From Shewanella algae (lineage in GTDB: Bacteria > Pseudomonadota > Gammaproteobacteria > Enterobacterales > Shewanellaceae), in contig NZ_CP068230.1 of the NCBI RefSeq assembly GCF_009183365.2, positions 1,703,001-1,767,000 on the forward strand: 64,000 nucleotides of DNA, read 5' to 3'. The translations under genes and the position numbers were made by a program. This document shows, one piece after another, positions 1-9,197 of the stretch; position 1 is the first letter of the stretch, and every line of letters begins with the position of its first letter. The notes beneath the pieces were generated by a model. That model was not told the DNA's origin. It saw nothing but the letters and a program-made list of their open reading frames with translations, and did no database searches.

Positions 1-1632
1 CGACGGCATCGACTCCTGCCAGCGGGCTTGCAGCAGGGGTTCATAGCCTTCTTTCCCGGCCGTGGTGTAACAGGTGGAAACCCCGATATAGTGCTGCTCC
101 GGCGCCAGTGCTTGCCACAGACCATTGGCCCGCAACAGCTCCAGCCGCAATAGCCTTTCTCCCTGCTCTTTGCGGCCATCATAGAAATATCTCAGCCCAT
201 AGGTATAGGGGAAACTACCGGCGCCGGTGCCACGCACGCCGTTGTTGGTGGCGGCGTTGATGGCCGACTCCAGCGCCTGGTAGAGGTGTTCACCGGCAAT
301 TTCATATTTAACCAGCGGCAATTCAAACGGCAACAGGCGCCCGAGCACATCGGCTTTGGTCAACTGCCCCTGGGGTACAGATTGACGCACGCCGCCGGCG
401 TTATGCAGCGCAAAGTCCACTCTTTGGTCTTTGGCTCTGGACTCCAGAAACATGCTGCGACTGACCCAGGGGGCAATTTCACTGCCGTGGGGCAGGGTGC
501 GGCTTGGCAGACGGGTATGTACCAGGGCCTTGGGTACCAGAGCCAGCACTTGATTTTCCATGCTGCTGATCGCCGGGCGGAACTCGTTGGCAATCACTTG
601 CTCCATGGCTTCATCGTAATCATCCCAGTGGATCCCTGGGTGTTGTTCCAATATCGCCTTGGCGGCTTGATAGTCGGCTTCGGTGGCAGCCTGTGGGCCG
701 CTCAGCAGAAACTGACTGTCCAGCATAAAGATGTTACTGCCTTCGAGCCGGGTCACTCGGCCTGCATCATCGAACTGAATGTCGGCGAGCCCCAGGGTTT
801 CGGCATGTTTGCCGGCATGGAGGATAGGCACGCCGTTGACGCTTTCACCATAGGGCAGGCATGACAGGCCAAAACCGCGGAAATCACCCATCAGGGTATG
901 GGTGTGGCCGCCGACTATCAGGCTGATCCCTGGGATGGTTTCGGCCAGTAACCTGTCTTGCTCCAACCCTAAGTGACTCAGCACTATGATATGCACTATG
1001 CCTTTGGCCCTGAGGGCTTCAACAGTCTTCCTGGTAGTGGCAAAGGCATCGGCAAACTCGGTATCGGGATCCGGCCTGGCGATGGCTTTCATTTGATCCA
1101 GAGTAATACCGACTATGGCCAGTTGCTTGTCGTGGAAAGGTTTTATCAGGCTGCGGCCGATGCCTGAGGCGGTATCCAGATCATAGAGGTTGGCCAGCCC
1201 TCGAAGACGCCCGGGCTTATCTTCAGCTTCGCCGCTGAGATCCATATTGGCCGCCAGCACAGGGAAGCCGACCTCTTTGATAAAACCGGCCAGCAGAGCG
1301 TTGCCATCGTCAATATCATGGTTGCCTATGACCATGGCATCGGGTGCCAACATCTTCAGCAGTTTGGCGTTGGCCCGGCCTTTGAACTGGCTGTAATACA
1401 AGGTGCCCTGGAAACAATCGCCGCCGTGGAGCAGGATAAAAGGTTGGTTTTGTGCTTGGGCAGCGTCTCTTGCGGCCTTGACCTGAGCCGAGATCCGCGC
1501 GTAGCCACCACTGTGGCTGTGAAGATCAAACTCGCGTCCCTGAGAGTCAATCTTGAACTGAACCCGGCTGGGGTCCAAGTGTGAGTGGGTATCGTTGAGA
1601 TGGGCAAGTCTTAAAACATAATCTGTGTGCAT
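1..1632 (-). CDS. Bifunctional metallophosphatase / 5'-nucleotidase (C-terminus beyond the window)
   Basis: UshA/CpdB-type enzyme expected to hydrolyse nucleotides or nucleotide sugars with two metal ions. The N-terminal calcineurin-like domain shows HLNDTHSH at residues 10-17, GNHD near residue 100 and GGHTHT near 240, the metal-ligand motifs of the family. The C-terminal 5'-nucleotidase domain follows, with NAGGVR and the stretch up to the window edge, where the frame is still open. The ATG at 1632 follows a GAGGAT ribosome site. Most UshA relatives are periplasmic, but here the first motif starts ten residues in, and no signal peptide is visible at this start or upstream in frame. It may therefore be cytoplasmic. 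The family assignment is secure; the substrate is not known. Confidence 0.88.
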   Translation of the reverse strand, partial: MHTDYVLRLAHLNDTHSHLDPSRVQFKIDSQGREFDLHSHSGGYARISAQVKAARDAAQAQNQPFILLHGGDCFQGTLYYSQFKGRANAKLLKMLAPDAMVIGNHDIDDGNALLAGFIKEVGFPVLAANMDLSGEAEDKPGRLRGLANLYDLDTASGIGRSLIKPFHDKQLAIVGITLDQMKAIARPDPDTEFADAFATTRKTVEALRAKGIVHIIVLSHLGLEQDRLLAETIPGISLIVGGHTHTLMGDFRGFGLSCLPYGESVNGVPILHAGKHAETLGLADIQFDDAGRVTRLEGSNIFMLDSQFLLSGPQAATEADYQAAKAILEQHPGIHWDDYDEAMEQVIANEFRPAISSMENQVLALVPKALVHTRLPSRTLPHGSEIAPWVSRSMFLESRAKDQRVDFALHNAGGVRQSVPQGQLTKADVLGRLLPFELPLVKYEIAGEHLYQALESAINAATNNGVRGTGAGSFPYTYGLRYFYDGRKEQGERLLRLELLRANGLWQALAPEQHYIGVSTCYTTAGKEGYEPLLQARWQESMPS

Positions 1633-1680
1633 ATCATCCTCATTCTGCGAGCGGGGATTGTACACCTCCAGAGGCAGATG

Positions 1681-1705
1681 AAAAAGGGGGAGCTCAAGCT
1701 CCCCC
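1681..1705 (-). terminator. Intrinsic terminator of the CNNM gene
   Basis: Stem GGGGGAGC (1686-1693) pairs with GCTCCCCC (1698-1705) around a 4-nt loop. On the minus strand it is followed by TTTTT. It sits just past the end of the leftward CNNM gene and before the start of the 5'-nucleotidase gene. Confidence 0.85.
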
Positions 1706-1802
1706 AAAATGATGACTGTATTGATGGGTGGGTCGTTAGCCTGTCAAACTATCTCCCACTTGGATGACACCTGTATTAAAGTACAGAATTAATATTCTGA
1801 AA

Positions 1803-2879
1803 TCAGAGCCCTTGGGAGTCAGTGACCGGCTCTCTGTCATCCGAGAGTCGGATCCCCTTATCTTTCATGCGGCGTTTCCAAAGTCGCCTTGCCAGTTGCT
1901 GCATGTCGGTGGCCGGGTCATTGATATCGACAATCTCCAGCCCCAGCAAGGATTCGATTATGTCTTCCAGTGTCACCAGCCCCTGACCGCTGCCGTACTC
2001 GTCCACCACCATGGCTATCTGAGCGTTGCGTTTGATCATCAGCTCAAACAGCGGCAGGATGCGGGCGGTTTCCGGCACTATCACCAAATTGCGCTTGAGG
2101 TTCCCAAGGGGCGCATCGGGATTATCCCGCTCACTCAGCAGCACATCGGTACGGTTCACATAGCCTATGATGTCGTCGTGATCCTTGTCGAAAATAGGCA
2201 CCCGGGTGAAAGGCTTATTGATATGCTGGCTGACAAATTCATGTTGAGTCAGTGCGGCCGGCAGAGTGAACATCACGGTTCTTGGAGTCATGATGGCGGT
2301 AACCGGCATCTCCTTGACGCTCAGCATCTGAGTCAGAATTTTGCTTTCCTGCTCATCCAGTTCACCGGATTCATGGCCTATTTTGGCCATGGCGCTCATT
2401 TCCTGACGGATATACTGGCCAGAGTCACCTTTGCCGAGCAAACGGGTAACCTTATTGGACATCCAGATAAGTGGCAGGGTGATGCGTTCCATCCACACCA
2501 GAGCCACAGACACACTGGGGGCCATGGCTCGCCAGTAGTTGGCACCTATGGTTTTGGGGATGATTTCGGAAAAGAACAGAATGAGGAAGGTCAGTACCCC
2601 GGAGAATACCCCCAACATCTCATCGCCAAACACTTTGGCAGCCTGAGCACCGGCCACGGCCGCACCTACGGTATGGGCTATGGTGTTGAGTGTCAAAATA
2701 GCGACCAGGGGAGATTCGACATTGTCTTTCTGTTTTTGAAGACGTTCGGCAGAATCCGGGTTGGACTGGCGCAGCGACGCAATATAGCTGGGAGTCACCG
2801 AAAGCAGCACGGCTTCAAACACACTACAGAGAAAAGAGACGCCGATGGCGACCAATACAATAACGATAAGCGTTAGCAT
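1803..2879 (-). CDS. CNNM/CorC-family membrane protein (DUF21 plus CBS pair)
   Basis: Integral membrane protein with an N-terminal CNNM (DUF21) transmembrane domain, about residues 1-180, and a pair of CBS domains, about 195-320. The family is linked to magnesium, cobalt or other divalent-cation homeostasis, and the CBS pair senses nucleotides. The start MLTLIVIVLVAIGV opens directly into the first membrane helix, so the ATG at 2879 was chosen. An in-frame TTG at 2906 would add nine polar residues and has no clear ribosome site. At 358 residues it lacks the C-terminal CorC/HlyC domain carried by longer relatives. Transcription ends at the hairpin at 1681-1705. Older names such as 'hemolysin' are not supported by anything in the sequence. 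Confidence 0.9.
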   Translation of the reverse strand: MLTLIVIVLVAIGVSFLCSVFEAVLLSVTPSYIASLRQSNPDSAERLQKQKDNVESPLVAILTLNTIAHTVGAAVAGAQAAKVFGDEMLGVFSGVLTFLILFFSEIIPKTIGANYWRAMAPSVSVALVWMERITLPLIWMSNKVTRLLGKGDSGQYIRQEMSAMAKIGHESGELDEQESKILTQMLSVKEMPVTAIMTPRTVMFTLPAALTQHEFVSQHINKPFTRVPIFDKDHDDIIGYVNRTDVLLSERDNPDAPLGNLKRNLVIVPETARILPLFELMIKRNAQIAMVVDEYGSGQGLVTLEDIIESLLGLEIVDINDPATDMQQLARRLWKRRMKDKGIRLSDDREPVTDSQGL

Positions 2880-3035
2880 AAGGGGGGAATTATCACTCCG
2901 ATGCAAAGGCCAACATTAGCCCAGCGCTATTCTATCATAGAGCTTGTGAGCTGAAGCTTAATTTTCTGCTCGGTAGAGCGAAAGTCGGGTATAAGGGGAT
3001 CCGCTGAATTACTGGCTATAGTGGCGGCCTATCTG

Positions 3036-3041
3036 TATAAT
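3036..3041 (+). promoter_or_regulatory. Probable -10 element of rlmN
   Basis: A consensus TATAAT lies 41 bases before the rlmN start. The hexamer 17 bases upstream (TGGCTA, 3013-3018) is a poor -35, so an activator or weak promoter is likely. Inference from sequence only. Confidence 0.4.
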
Positions 3042-3081
3042 TCGCCGCCCTGCTGCAGGTTTTGGTGTTGAGGTAAGTCAA

Positions 3082-4203
3082 ATGAGTGAAAAAAAGATCA
3101 ATCTTTTGGATCTTGATCGTAAGGCAATGCGTGAGCTTTTCGTCGAGTTGGGCGATAAGCCGTTTCGTGCCGAACAGCTGATGAAGTGGTTGTATCACTT
3201 CGGAATCAGTGACTTTGACCAGATGACCAACATCAACAAACACCTGCGGGCCAAATTGAAAGAGCGCTGTGAAGTGGTCGCGCCGGAGATCTCCAGCTAT
3301 CAGAAATCGGCCGATGGCACCATCAAGTTTGCCATCAATGTCGGCGAAGGTCAGGAAGTGGAAACTGTCTATATTCCTGAAGATGATAGGGCGACTCTGT
3401 GTATTTCATCTCAGGTGGGGTGTGCGCTGGAATGTACTTTCTGCTCCACTGCGCAGCAGGGCTTTAACCGTAACCTGACAGTATCTGAAATTATCGGTCA
3501 GATCTGGCGGGTATCCCATTTCCTCGGCTTCCAGAAGGAAACCGGTGAACGCCCGGTCACCAATGTGGTGATGATGGGCATGGGTGAGCCCTTGCTGAAC
3601 CTGGCCAACGTGATCCCGGCGATGGATATCATGCTGGATGACTTTGGTTTTGCCCTGTCCAAACGGCGGGTAACGGTTTCCACATCCGGCGTAGTACCGG
3701 CGCTGGATAAACTGGGCGACGCTCTCGATGTGGCGCTGGCGGTCAGTATCCATGCCCCCAATGACGAGCTGCGAAACGAGCTGGTGCCTATCAACAAGAA
3801 GTATCCGCTCAACGAATTCTTGGCCGCTATTCGCCGTTATATCGCCAAGTCCAACGCCAACCGCGGCCGGGTCACGCTGGAATATGTGATGCTGGATCAT
3901 ATCAACGACAGCACAGAGCAAGCCCATGAGCTGGCCAAGTTGATGAAGGATACCCCCTGCAAGGTTAACCTTATCCCGTTCAATCCTTATCCTGGCTCTC
4001 CTTACGGGCGTTCTTCCAATTCCCGTATCGACAGGTTTGCCAAAGTGCTTATGGAATACGGCCTTACCGTGATAGTACGTAAGACCCGCGGCGATGATAT
4101 CGATGCCGCCTGTGGCCAGTTAGCCGGGGATATACGTGACAGAACCAAGCGTCTGGCGAAAAAACGCATGCAAGCCAATCAAATTTCGGTCACAATGGAT
4201 TAA
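3082..4203 (+). CDS. rlmN: Dual-specificity 23S rRNA/tRNA adenine-C2 methyltransferase
   Basis: Radical SAM enzyme that makes 2-methyladenosine at position 2503 of 23S rRNA and at position 37 of some tRNAs. The cluster motif CX3CX2C is seen at Cys114, Cys118 and Cys121. The second catalytic cysteine that carries the methyl group is in DAACGQ at Cys344. The GMGEP motif of the SAM site lies near residue 170. The 373-residue length fits the family. The ATG follows GAGGTAAGTCAA. It opens the conserved cluster with pilW, rodZ, ispG, hisS, yfgM, bamB and der, all on the same strand, and pilW begins only 33 bases after its stop. Confidence 0.98.
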   Translation: MSEKKINLLDLDRKAMRELFVELGDKPFRAEQLMKWLYHFGISDFDQMTNINKHLRAKLKERCEVVAPEISSYQKSADGTIKFAINVGEGQEVETVYIPEDDRATLCISSQVGCALECTFCSTAQQGFNRNLTVSEIIGQIWRVSHFLGFQKETGERPVTNVVMMGMGEPLLNLANVIPAMDIMLDDFGFALSKRRVTVSTSGVVPALDKLGDALDVALAVSIHAPNDELRNELVPINKKYPLNEFLAAIRRYIAKSNANRGRVTLEYVMLDHINDSTEQAHELAKLMKDTPCKVNLIPFNPYPGSPYGRSSNSRIDRFAKVLMEYGLTVIVRKTRGDDIDAACGQLAGDIRDRTKRLAKKRMQANQISVTMD

Positions 4204-4235
4204 CTCTTTGTTTGTCCAGATTTATAGGTTTGCCA

Positions 4236-5021
4236 ATGAAGCACGGATTGCCAGGTTTAGCGCTCGCGTTACTGCTCGGGGCCACGTTGCCCGGATGTGT
4301 GACCGAGCGAACTTATGCCGGCACGGACATTCCGGTCTCGGAACGCCAGTTTGATAAAATTGCCGCCGCCAAGGAACGGACGCAGTTAGGCCTGACCTAT
4401 CTGCAAAAGGGTAACTCCCAACAAGCCAAATTTAATCTCGACAAGGCCATGGAATACGCCCCTCATCTTGAGGAAGTGCATATTGCCATGGCCTATTACT
4501 ATCAAACCGTGGGTGAAGCGGTGAAGGCTGAGCAAGCCTATGAAGCCGCCATAGATACCCGCAATGCCAGCGGCGACTCGATGAACAACTTTGGGGTATT
4601 TCTCTGCCAGCAGAAGAAATATGCCAAGGCAGAGAAGATGTTTCTGAAGGCAATCGACAACCCCAGATATACCCGCACTGCCTCCAGCTATGAAAACCTG
4701 GGTATTTGCAGCCGGCATGCCGGGGAAATAGAAAAAGCGCGACACTATTTTGAGATGGCGCTAAAGTATGAGCCCAGAAGACAGGTCTCATTACTGGAAC
4801 TGACAGAATTGGAGCTTGACGCCCACAACTACGCCGCGGCCAGAGTGCAGTTGGAACGCCTTCATAGGGTGATTCCCGAAACAGCGGAGAGTTTGGCGTT
4901 GGGCATTAGCATTGAGCAAGGGTTAAATGATGACGCGGCCGCCAAGCGTTACGGAATACTGCTGCAGGCCAAATTTCCAGCGTCTCCCCAGGCCAAACAA
5001 TACCGGGCAAGTATGCACTGA
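4236..5021 (+). CDS. pilW: Type IV pilus biogenesis/stability lipoprotein (TPR)
   Basis: Outer-membrane lipoprotein (PilF/PilW family) needed to assemble or stabilise the PilQ secretin of type IV pili. The ATG at 4236 gives a lipoprotein signal with lipobox LPGC, the cysteine being residue 21. About six TPR-like helical repeats follow, including LTYLQKGNSQQAKFNLDKA. A TTG at 4212 is also in frame but would place eight polar residues before the signal. The stop codon overlaps the rodZ start by one base, pointing to translational coupling. The same order rlmN-pilF-rodZ-ispG is common in gammaproteobacteria, so the assignment also rests on context. Confidence 0.93.
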   Translation: MKHGLPGLALALLLGATLPGCVTERTYAGTDIPVSERQFDKIAAAKERTQLGLTYLQKGNSQQAKFNLDKAMEYAPHLEEVHIAMAYYYQTVGEAVKAEQAYEAAIDTRNASGDSMNNFGVFLCQQKKYAKAEKMFLKAIDNPRYTRTASSYENLGICSRHAGEIEKARHYFEMALKYEPRRQVSLLELTELELDAHNYAAARVQLERLHRVIPETAESLALGISIEQGLNDDAAAKRYGILLQAKFPASPQAKQYRASMH

Positions 5022-5977
5022 TGACAGAGTTGAATAACCAAGTCAACAAGGATGAAGACGAGAGCCAAAAGGTTCCCGGGCAAGAGGATACGCTCGGGTC
5101 ATTACTGAAAAGCGCACGCGAACAAAAAGGTATCACTATAGAAGATGCGGCTACCAGGCTGCATTTGCGTCCCTGTATTGTGGCCGATATTGAAGCCGAT
5201 TGTTTCAGCAATATCGATTCCTCCACCTATGTCCGCGGCTACGTGAAGAACTACGCCCGCATATTGGATGTAGACAAAGAAGCCATTAACGCTTGTTTGG
5301 CGCGGCAGGTCCCCAAGGTGACTGAACCCGCGATGCAGAGCTTTTCGCGCAAGACCAGCCGTCAGGCTACCGACAGCCGTTTGATGCTGGTGACTTACCT
5401 AATCGGTTTTCTGCTGCTGGCTCTGCTGGTGGTGTGGTGGCTGCAAAAGCCCTCTGTGGTTTCCGATGTCGACTTTTCCAAACCGACGGCAGAAGAGGTG
5501 CAGCAGGCCAGAGAGTTTGAATCGCGTCAGGCACAAATGGAACAACAGGATGCATCGTGGCAGCCCGTTGAAGTACTGCCGGATAATGAGCCGGGCGCCG
5601 CTGCGGCAGCAAACCCCGCCTTGGAAACCGAGAGTGGTACTGAGAGCGCTGAAACAGACAGTGCCGAGAACAACACCAGCGGTGCTATCGCCGGCGTTGA
5701 GGCGGCAGAGCTGGAGCCGGTAACTGACCCGGCGCAGGCTTCGGTCGGAATTGAGCTTAACGGTGACTGCTGGATCAAACTCACAGATGCCAACGGCAAG
5801 ACTCTGATAGATGGTCTGAGATCGCCAGGACAAAGCATCAATGTACAGGGTAAAGCGCCTTTTAAACTGGTCTTGGGCGCGCCGCAGACAGTTAGCCTGA
5901 CATTTAACGGCCAGGCCGTGAGCCTTGCCGATTTCCCCAACGGTCGGGTAGCCAGACTGACCCTGCCACAGGCATAA
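5021..5977 (+). CDS. rodZ: Cell-shape protein RodZ
   Basis: Bitopic inner-membrane protein that binds MreB through its cytoplasmic helix-turn-helix domain and links it to cell-wall elongation. The HTH_25 domain covers about residues 24-95 (LLKSAREQKGITIEDAATRL). A basic stretch is followed by one membrane helix at about 121-142 (LMLVTYLIGFLLLALL). Then come a low-complexity Glu/Ala/Thr-rich periplasmic linker and a C-terminal DUF4115 beta domain beginning near VGIELNGDCWIKL. The start overlaps the pilW stop (TGATG arrangement). At 318 residues it is close to E. coli RodZ. Downstream ispG follows at 63 bases. Confidence 0.95.
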   Translation: MTELNNQVNKDEDESQKVPGQEDTLGSLLKSAREQKGITIEDAATRLHLRPCIVADIEADCFSNIDSSTYVRGYVKNYARILDVDKEAINACLARQVPKVTEPAMQSFSRKTSRQATDSRLMLVTYLIGFLLLALLVVWWLQKPSVVSDVDFSKPTAEEVQQAREFESRQAQMEQQDASWQPVEVLPDNEPGAAAAANPALETESGTESAETDSAENNTSGAIAGVEAAELEPVTDPAQASVGIELNGDCWIKLTDANGKTLIDGLRSPGQSINVQGKAPFKLVLGAPQTVSLTFNGQAVSLADFPNGRVARLTLPQA

Positions 5978-6040
5978 TAGCATCAAGCAGGATAATTGAA
6001 GTGGCGCCCACAGGGCGCCGAGTCAACAGAGCAGAATACG

Positions 6041-7153
6041 ATGTACAGTGAAAATCCCATAAAACGCCGTCCTTCCACCCGCATCTATGTCGGCAATGTG
6101 CCTATTGGTGATGGCGCTCCCATCGCAGTGCAGTCGATGACCAATACCCGCACTACAGACATAGAAGCCACAGTGGCGCAAATTCGGGCGCTGGAAACCG
6201 TAGGCGCCGATATCGTGCGGGTGTCTGTGCCTACCATGGATGCCGCCGAAGCGTTCAAGCTTATCAAACAGCAAGTCAAGGTGCCGCTGGTGGCCGATAT
6301 CCATTTCGACTACCGCATCGCCCTTAAAGTGGCGGAATATGGCGCCGACTGCCTGCGTATTAATCCAGGCAACATAGGTAATGAAGAACGCATTCGCGCC
6401 GTGGTTGAGTCTGCCCGTGACAAAAATATCCCCATCCGTATCGGGGTAAACGGCGGCAGTCTCGAAAAAGACTTGATGGACAAATACAAAGAGCCCACCC
6501 CGGAAGCCTTGCTGGAATCGGCAATGCGCCATGTGGACATTCTCGATAGGCTCAACTTCGACCAGTTCAAGGTTTCGGTGAAAGCATCGGACGTGTTCCT
6601 GGCGGTGGAGTCCTACCGTTTGCTGGCGAAACAGATTAAGCAGCCGCTGCACCTTGGGATCACCGAAGCCGGTGGCGCCCGTGCAGGCGCCGTTAAATCT
6701 GCAGTGGGCCTGGGTATGCTGCTGGCCGAAGGCATAGGCGATACCTTGAGAATATCGCTGGCAGCCGATCCTGTAGAGGAGATCAAAGTCGGTTTCGATA
6801 TCCTCAAGTCGCTGCGCATTCGCTCCCGCGGGATTAACTTTATCGCCTGTCCATCCTGCTCAAGGCAGGAGTTTGATGTGATAGGCACGGTCAACGCCCT
6901 GGAGCAGCGCCTGGAAGATGTGACCACAGCCATGGATGTCTCCATCATAGGCTGTGTGGTCAACGGCCCCGGTGAAGCCCTGGTGTCCCATATTGGCCTC
7001 ACCGGCGGTAACCGCAAGAGCGGGTACTATGACGAAGGTGAGCGTCAGAAAGAGCGCTTCGACAACGACAATCTGGTCGATGCCCTCGAAGCCAAAATTC
7101 GCGCCAAGGCGCAAATGATGGAAAACCGTATTTCAGTCAAAGAAGCCGAATAA
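6041..7153 (+). CDS. ispG: 4-hydroxy-3-methylbut-2-enyl-diphosphate synthase
   Basis: Penultimate enzyme of the MEP isoprenoid pathway. It converts methylerythritol cyclodiphosphate to HMBPP using a [4Fe-4S] cluster. Visible features are the TIM-barrel start (RRPSTRIYVGNVPIGD, QSMTNT) and the cluster cysteines in CPSCSRQ and in GCVVNGPGE. The ATG at 6041 gives 370 residues, the usual family length; an in-frame TTG at 5996 would add fifteen residues not seen in homologues. The gene lies between rodZ and hisS as in many relatives. A palindromic hairpin downstream (7174-7195) may end transcription before hisS. Confidence 0.97.
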   Translation: MYSENPIKRRPSTRIYVGNVPIGDGAPIAVQSMTNTRTTDIEATVAQIRALETVGADIVRVSVPTMDAAEAFKLIKQQVKVPLVADIHFDYRIALKVAEYGADCLRINPGNIGNEERIRAVVESARDKNIPIRIGVNGGSLEKDLMDKYKEPTPEALLESAMRHVDILDRLNFDQFKVSVKASDVFLAVESYRLLAKQIKQPLHLGITEAGGARAGAVKSAVGLGMLLAEGIGDTLRISLAADPVEEIKVGFDILKSLRIRSRGINFIACPSCSRQEFDVIGTVNALEQRLEDVTTAMDVSIIGCVVNGPGEALVSHIGLTGGNRKSGYYDEGERQKERFDNDNLVDALEAKIRAKAQMMENRISVKEAE

Positions 7154-7173
7154 TCCCCGATGATGTGAATGTG

Positions 7174-7200
7174 AACTGGCCAGCGCTGGCCAGTTTTACG
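7174..7200 (+). terminator. Palindromic hairpin between ispG and hisS
   Basis: AACTGGCCAGC (7174-7184) is followed at once by its perfect reverse complement (7185-7195) and then TTACG. The 22-base palindrome could form a stem with a small loop ahead of a short U tract, giving partial termination after ispG. It overlaps the presumed -35 of hisS. Confidence 0.5.
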
Positions 7201-7223
7201 TTTGCCGGTGAAGCGCCTATAAT
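7195..7223 (+). promoter_or_regulatory. Probable hisS promoter
   Basis: TTTACG (7195-7200), a 17-base spacer and TATAAT (7218-7223). Transcription would start near 7230, about 42 bases before the GTG start of hisS. Inference from sequence. Confidence 0.55.
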
Positions 7224-7271
7224 GGCTGGCATTTTTGAATTTTTAGCCCCAGAGCAAAACGAGTCGAGATA

Positions 7272-8549
7272 GTGGCAAAACAGATCCAAGCGATTCGCGG
7301 AATGAATGACATTCTGCCAACCCAAAGCCCCGTATGGCAAAAAGTTGAGGCGGTATTGCGCGCCTCTGTTGCCTCTTTCGGTTACAGTGAAATCCGCACA
7401 CCTATCGTTGAGAACACAGACCTGTTCAAGCGTTCGATAGGGGAAGTGACAGATATTGTTGAGAAGGAGATGTACACCTTCGCCGATCGCAACGGTGACA
7501 GTCTCACCCTGCGCCCGGAAGGTACCGCCTCGACAGTTCGTGCCGGTAACGAACATGGCCTGCTGTACAACCAGGAACAACGTCTGTGGTATATGGGCCC
7601 CATGTTCCGCCACGAGCGGCCACAGAAAGGGCGCTATCGTCAGTTCCATCAGTTTGGGGTTGAAGTTTATGGCATCAAGAGCGCCGATATTGACGCCGAA
7701 GTGTTGATGTTGTCCGCCTCTTTGTGGCAGAAGCTTGGATTGACCGAACACGTTTCCCTCGAGCTGAACACTCTGGGTGACAGCGACGAGCGTGCAGCCT
7801 ATCGTGAGGCGTTGGTGGCCTTCCTCGAACAGCATAAAGACAAGCTGGACGAAGACAGCCAGCGGCGCATGTACAGCAACCCACTGCGGGTGCTGGACTC
7901 GAAAGATCAGCAGGTTCAGGCCTTGCTGGCCGATGCTCCGGCGCTGATGGACTACCTGGGTGAAGACTCAAAGGCACATTTTGCCCGCTTGTGTGAACTC
8001 CTGGAGGCCGTTGGCATCCAATACAGGGTTAACCCACGCCTGGTACGCGGATTGGATTACTACAACCGCACCGTATTTGAGTGGGTCACCGACAGCCTGG
8101 GCGCTCAGGGCACAGTACTGGCCGGTGGTCGTTACGATGGTCTGGTGAGCCAGCTTGGCGGTAAAGAAACGCCGGCAGTGGGCTTTGCCATGGGACTGGA
8201 GCGGATTGTTCTGCTGCTGGAAACCCTGGAGCTGAACGCCGATGTTGCTGCCGAAGTGGATGTCTACGTGACCGCCATGGGCGATGACTGCGTAATCGAG
8301 GCGATGAAAATTGCCCAGGAACTGCGCGAGAAGCTGCCCAAGCTCAAGGTGATGAGTCACTGCGGTGGTGGCAACTTCAAGAAACAGATGAAAAGAGCCG
8401 ATAAGAGCGGCGCGGGTTTTGCGCTGATTATCGGTGAGACCGAACTGGCCAATAACAAGGTGGCGGTGAAACCGCTGCGGGGTGATGGGGCTCAGCAGGA
8501 TGTTGAACGCCAGGCCCTGGCCGACTATTTGGCAGAACTGATTAAATAA
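7272..8549 (+). CDS. hisS: Histidyl-tRNA synthetase
   Basis: Class II aminoacyl-tRNA synthetase that charges tRNA-His. The N-terminus AKQIQAIRGMNDILP is typical. Motif 2 is seen around GPMFRHERPQKGRYRQFHQFGVE, split here as FRHERPQ and RQFHQFG. The histidine-specific loop LVRGLDYYNRTVFE and motif 3 GFAMGLERI are also present, followed by the C-terminal anticodon-binding domain. The start is GTG at 7272; the Met codons further in would cut the conserved N-terminus. At 425 residues the length is normal. The stop lies 18 bases before yfgM, suggesting cotranscription with yfgM-bamB. Confidence 0.98.
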   Translation: MAKQIQAIRGMNDILPTQSPVWQKVEAVLRASVASFGYSEIRTPIVENTDLFKRSIGEVTDIVEKEMYTFADRNGDSLTLRPEGTASTVRAGNEHGLLYNQEQRLWYMGPMFRHERPQKGRYRQFHQFGVEVYGIKSADIDAEVLMLSASLWQKLGLTEHVSLELNTLGDSDERAAYREALVAFLEQHKDKLDEDSQRRMYSNPLRVLDSKDQQVQALLADAPALMDYLGEDSKAHFARLCELLEAVGIQYRVNPRLVRGLDYYNRTVFEWVTDSLGAQGTVLAGGRYDGLVSQLGGKETPAVGFAMGLERIVLLLETLELNADVAAEVDVYVTAMGDDCVIEAMKIAQELREKLPKLKVMSHCGGGNFKKQMKRADKSGAGFALIIGETELANNKVAVKPLRGDGAQQDVERQALADYLAELIK

Positions 8550-8567
8550 TTTAGAGGGGAAGTGCGG

Positions 8568-9188
8568 GTGGAAATCTACAGCACAGAAGAACAACAAGTC
8601 GAAGCGATCAAGCAGTTCTGGAAAGACTATGGCACTTCGATAGTCGCAGGTGTCGTAATAGGTCTGGGTGGCCTCTATGGCTGGAACTACTACTCCGATG
8701 TCAAAGTGGAACGTGCCGAAGCCGCCTCTCAGGCTTTTAATCAGGCCTTGATGCAAAGCGGTGATGAAGCCGCGGTGATGGCTGCCGCTGCCGAATTTGA
8801 CAAGCAGCACGCCCAAGCCGGTTACTCGGCGCTGATGCAACTGATTGTTGCCAAAAGCGCAGTTGAGTCAGGCGACCTGCCCAAGGCCGAAGCCGCACTC
8901 AAAACCGTGATTGCCGCCAAGCCGGGCGATGCCCTGACTGCGGTTGCCACGCTGCGTTTGGCACGTATTCAGGCTGAGCAGGGCCAGGTTGCTACCGCTT
9001 TGACCACGCTGGATCAGGTTAAGAACAGCGCATTTTCTACCCAAAGAGATGAATTTAAAGGCGATCTGCTGCTGCGTCAGGGCGAAACCGACAAGGCCAG
9101 ACTGGCCTATCAGGAAGCCGTTAAAAATGGTGGCGTGACAACCAGTCCGGCGCTGCAGATGAAACTCGATAACCTGAATCAGGCATAA
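8568..9188 (+). CDS. yfgM: Inner-membrane-anchored TPR protein YfgM
   Basis: Ancillary SecYEG/PpiD-associated periplasmic protein; in E. coli it takes part in envelope protein trafficking and the RcsB stress response. One membrane helix lies near residues 22-40 (SIVAGVVIGLGGLYGWNYY), followed by a periplasmic TPR-like domain rich in Ala and Glu. The GTG at 8568 was chosen over a GTG six bases earlier. It gives MEIYSTEEQQVEA, matching the family's start, and leaves seven bases after the GAGGGGA ribosome site. It sits between hisS and bamB as in E. coli. Confidence 0.93.
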   Translation: MEIYSTEEQQVEAIKQFWKDYGTSIVAGVVIGLGGLYGWNYYSDVKVERAEAASQAFNQALMQSGDEAAVMAAAAEFDKQHAQAGYSALMQLIVAKSAVESGDLPKAEAALKTVIAAKPGDALTAVATLRLARIQAEQGQVATALTTLDQVKNSAFSTQRDEFKGDLLLRQGETDKARLAYQEAVKNGGVTTSPALQMKLDNLNQA

Positions 9189-9197
9189 GGAAGGCCA

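Noticed and set aside
1764..2876. 370-residue open frame on the plus strand opposite the CNNM gene
   Set aside because: It is a shadow of a clear membrane protein gene; the product is rich in His and Gln with no domain or ribosome site.
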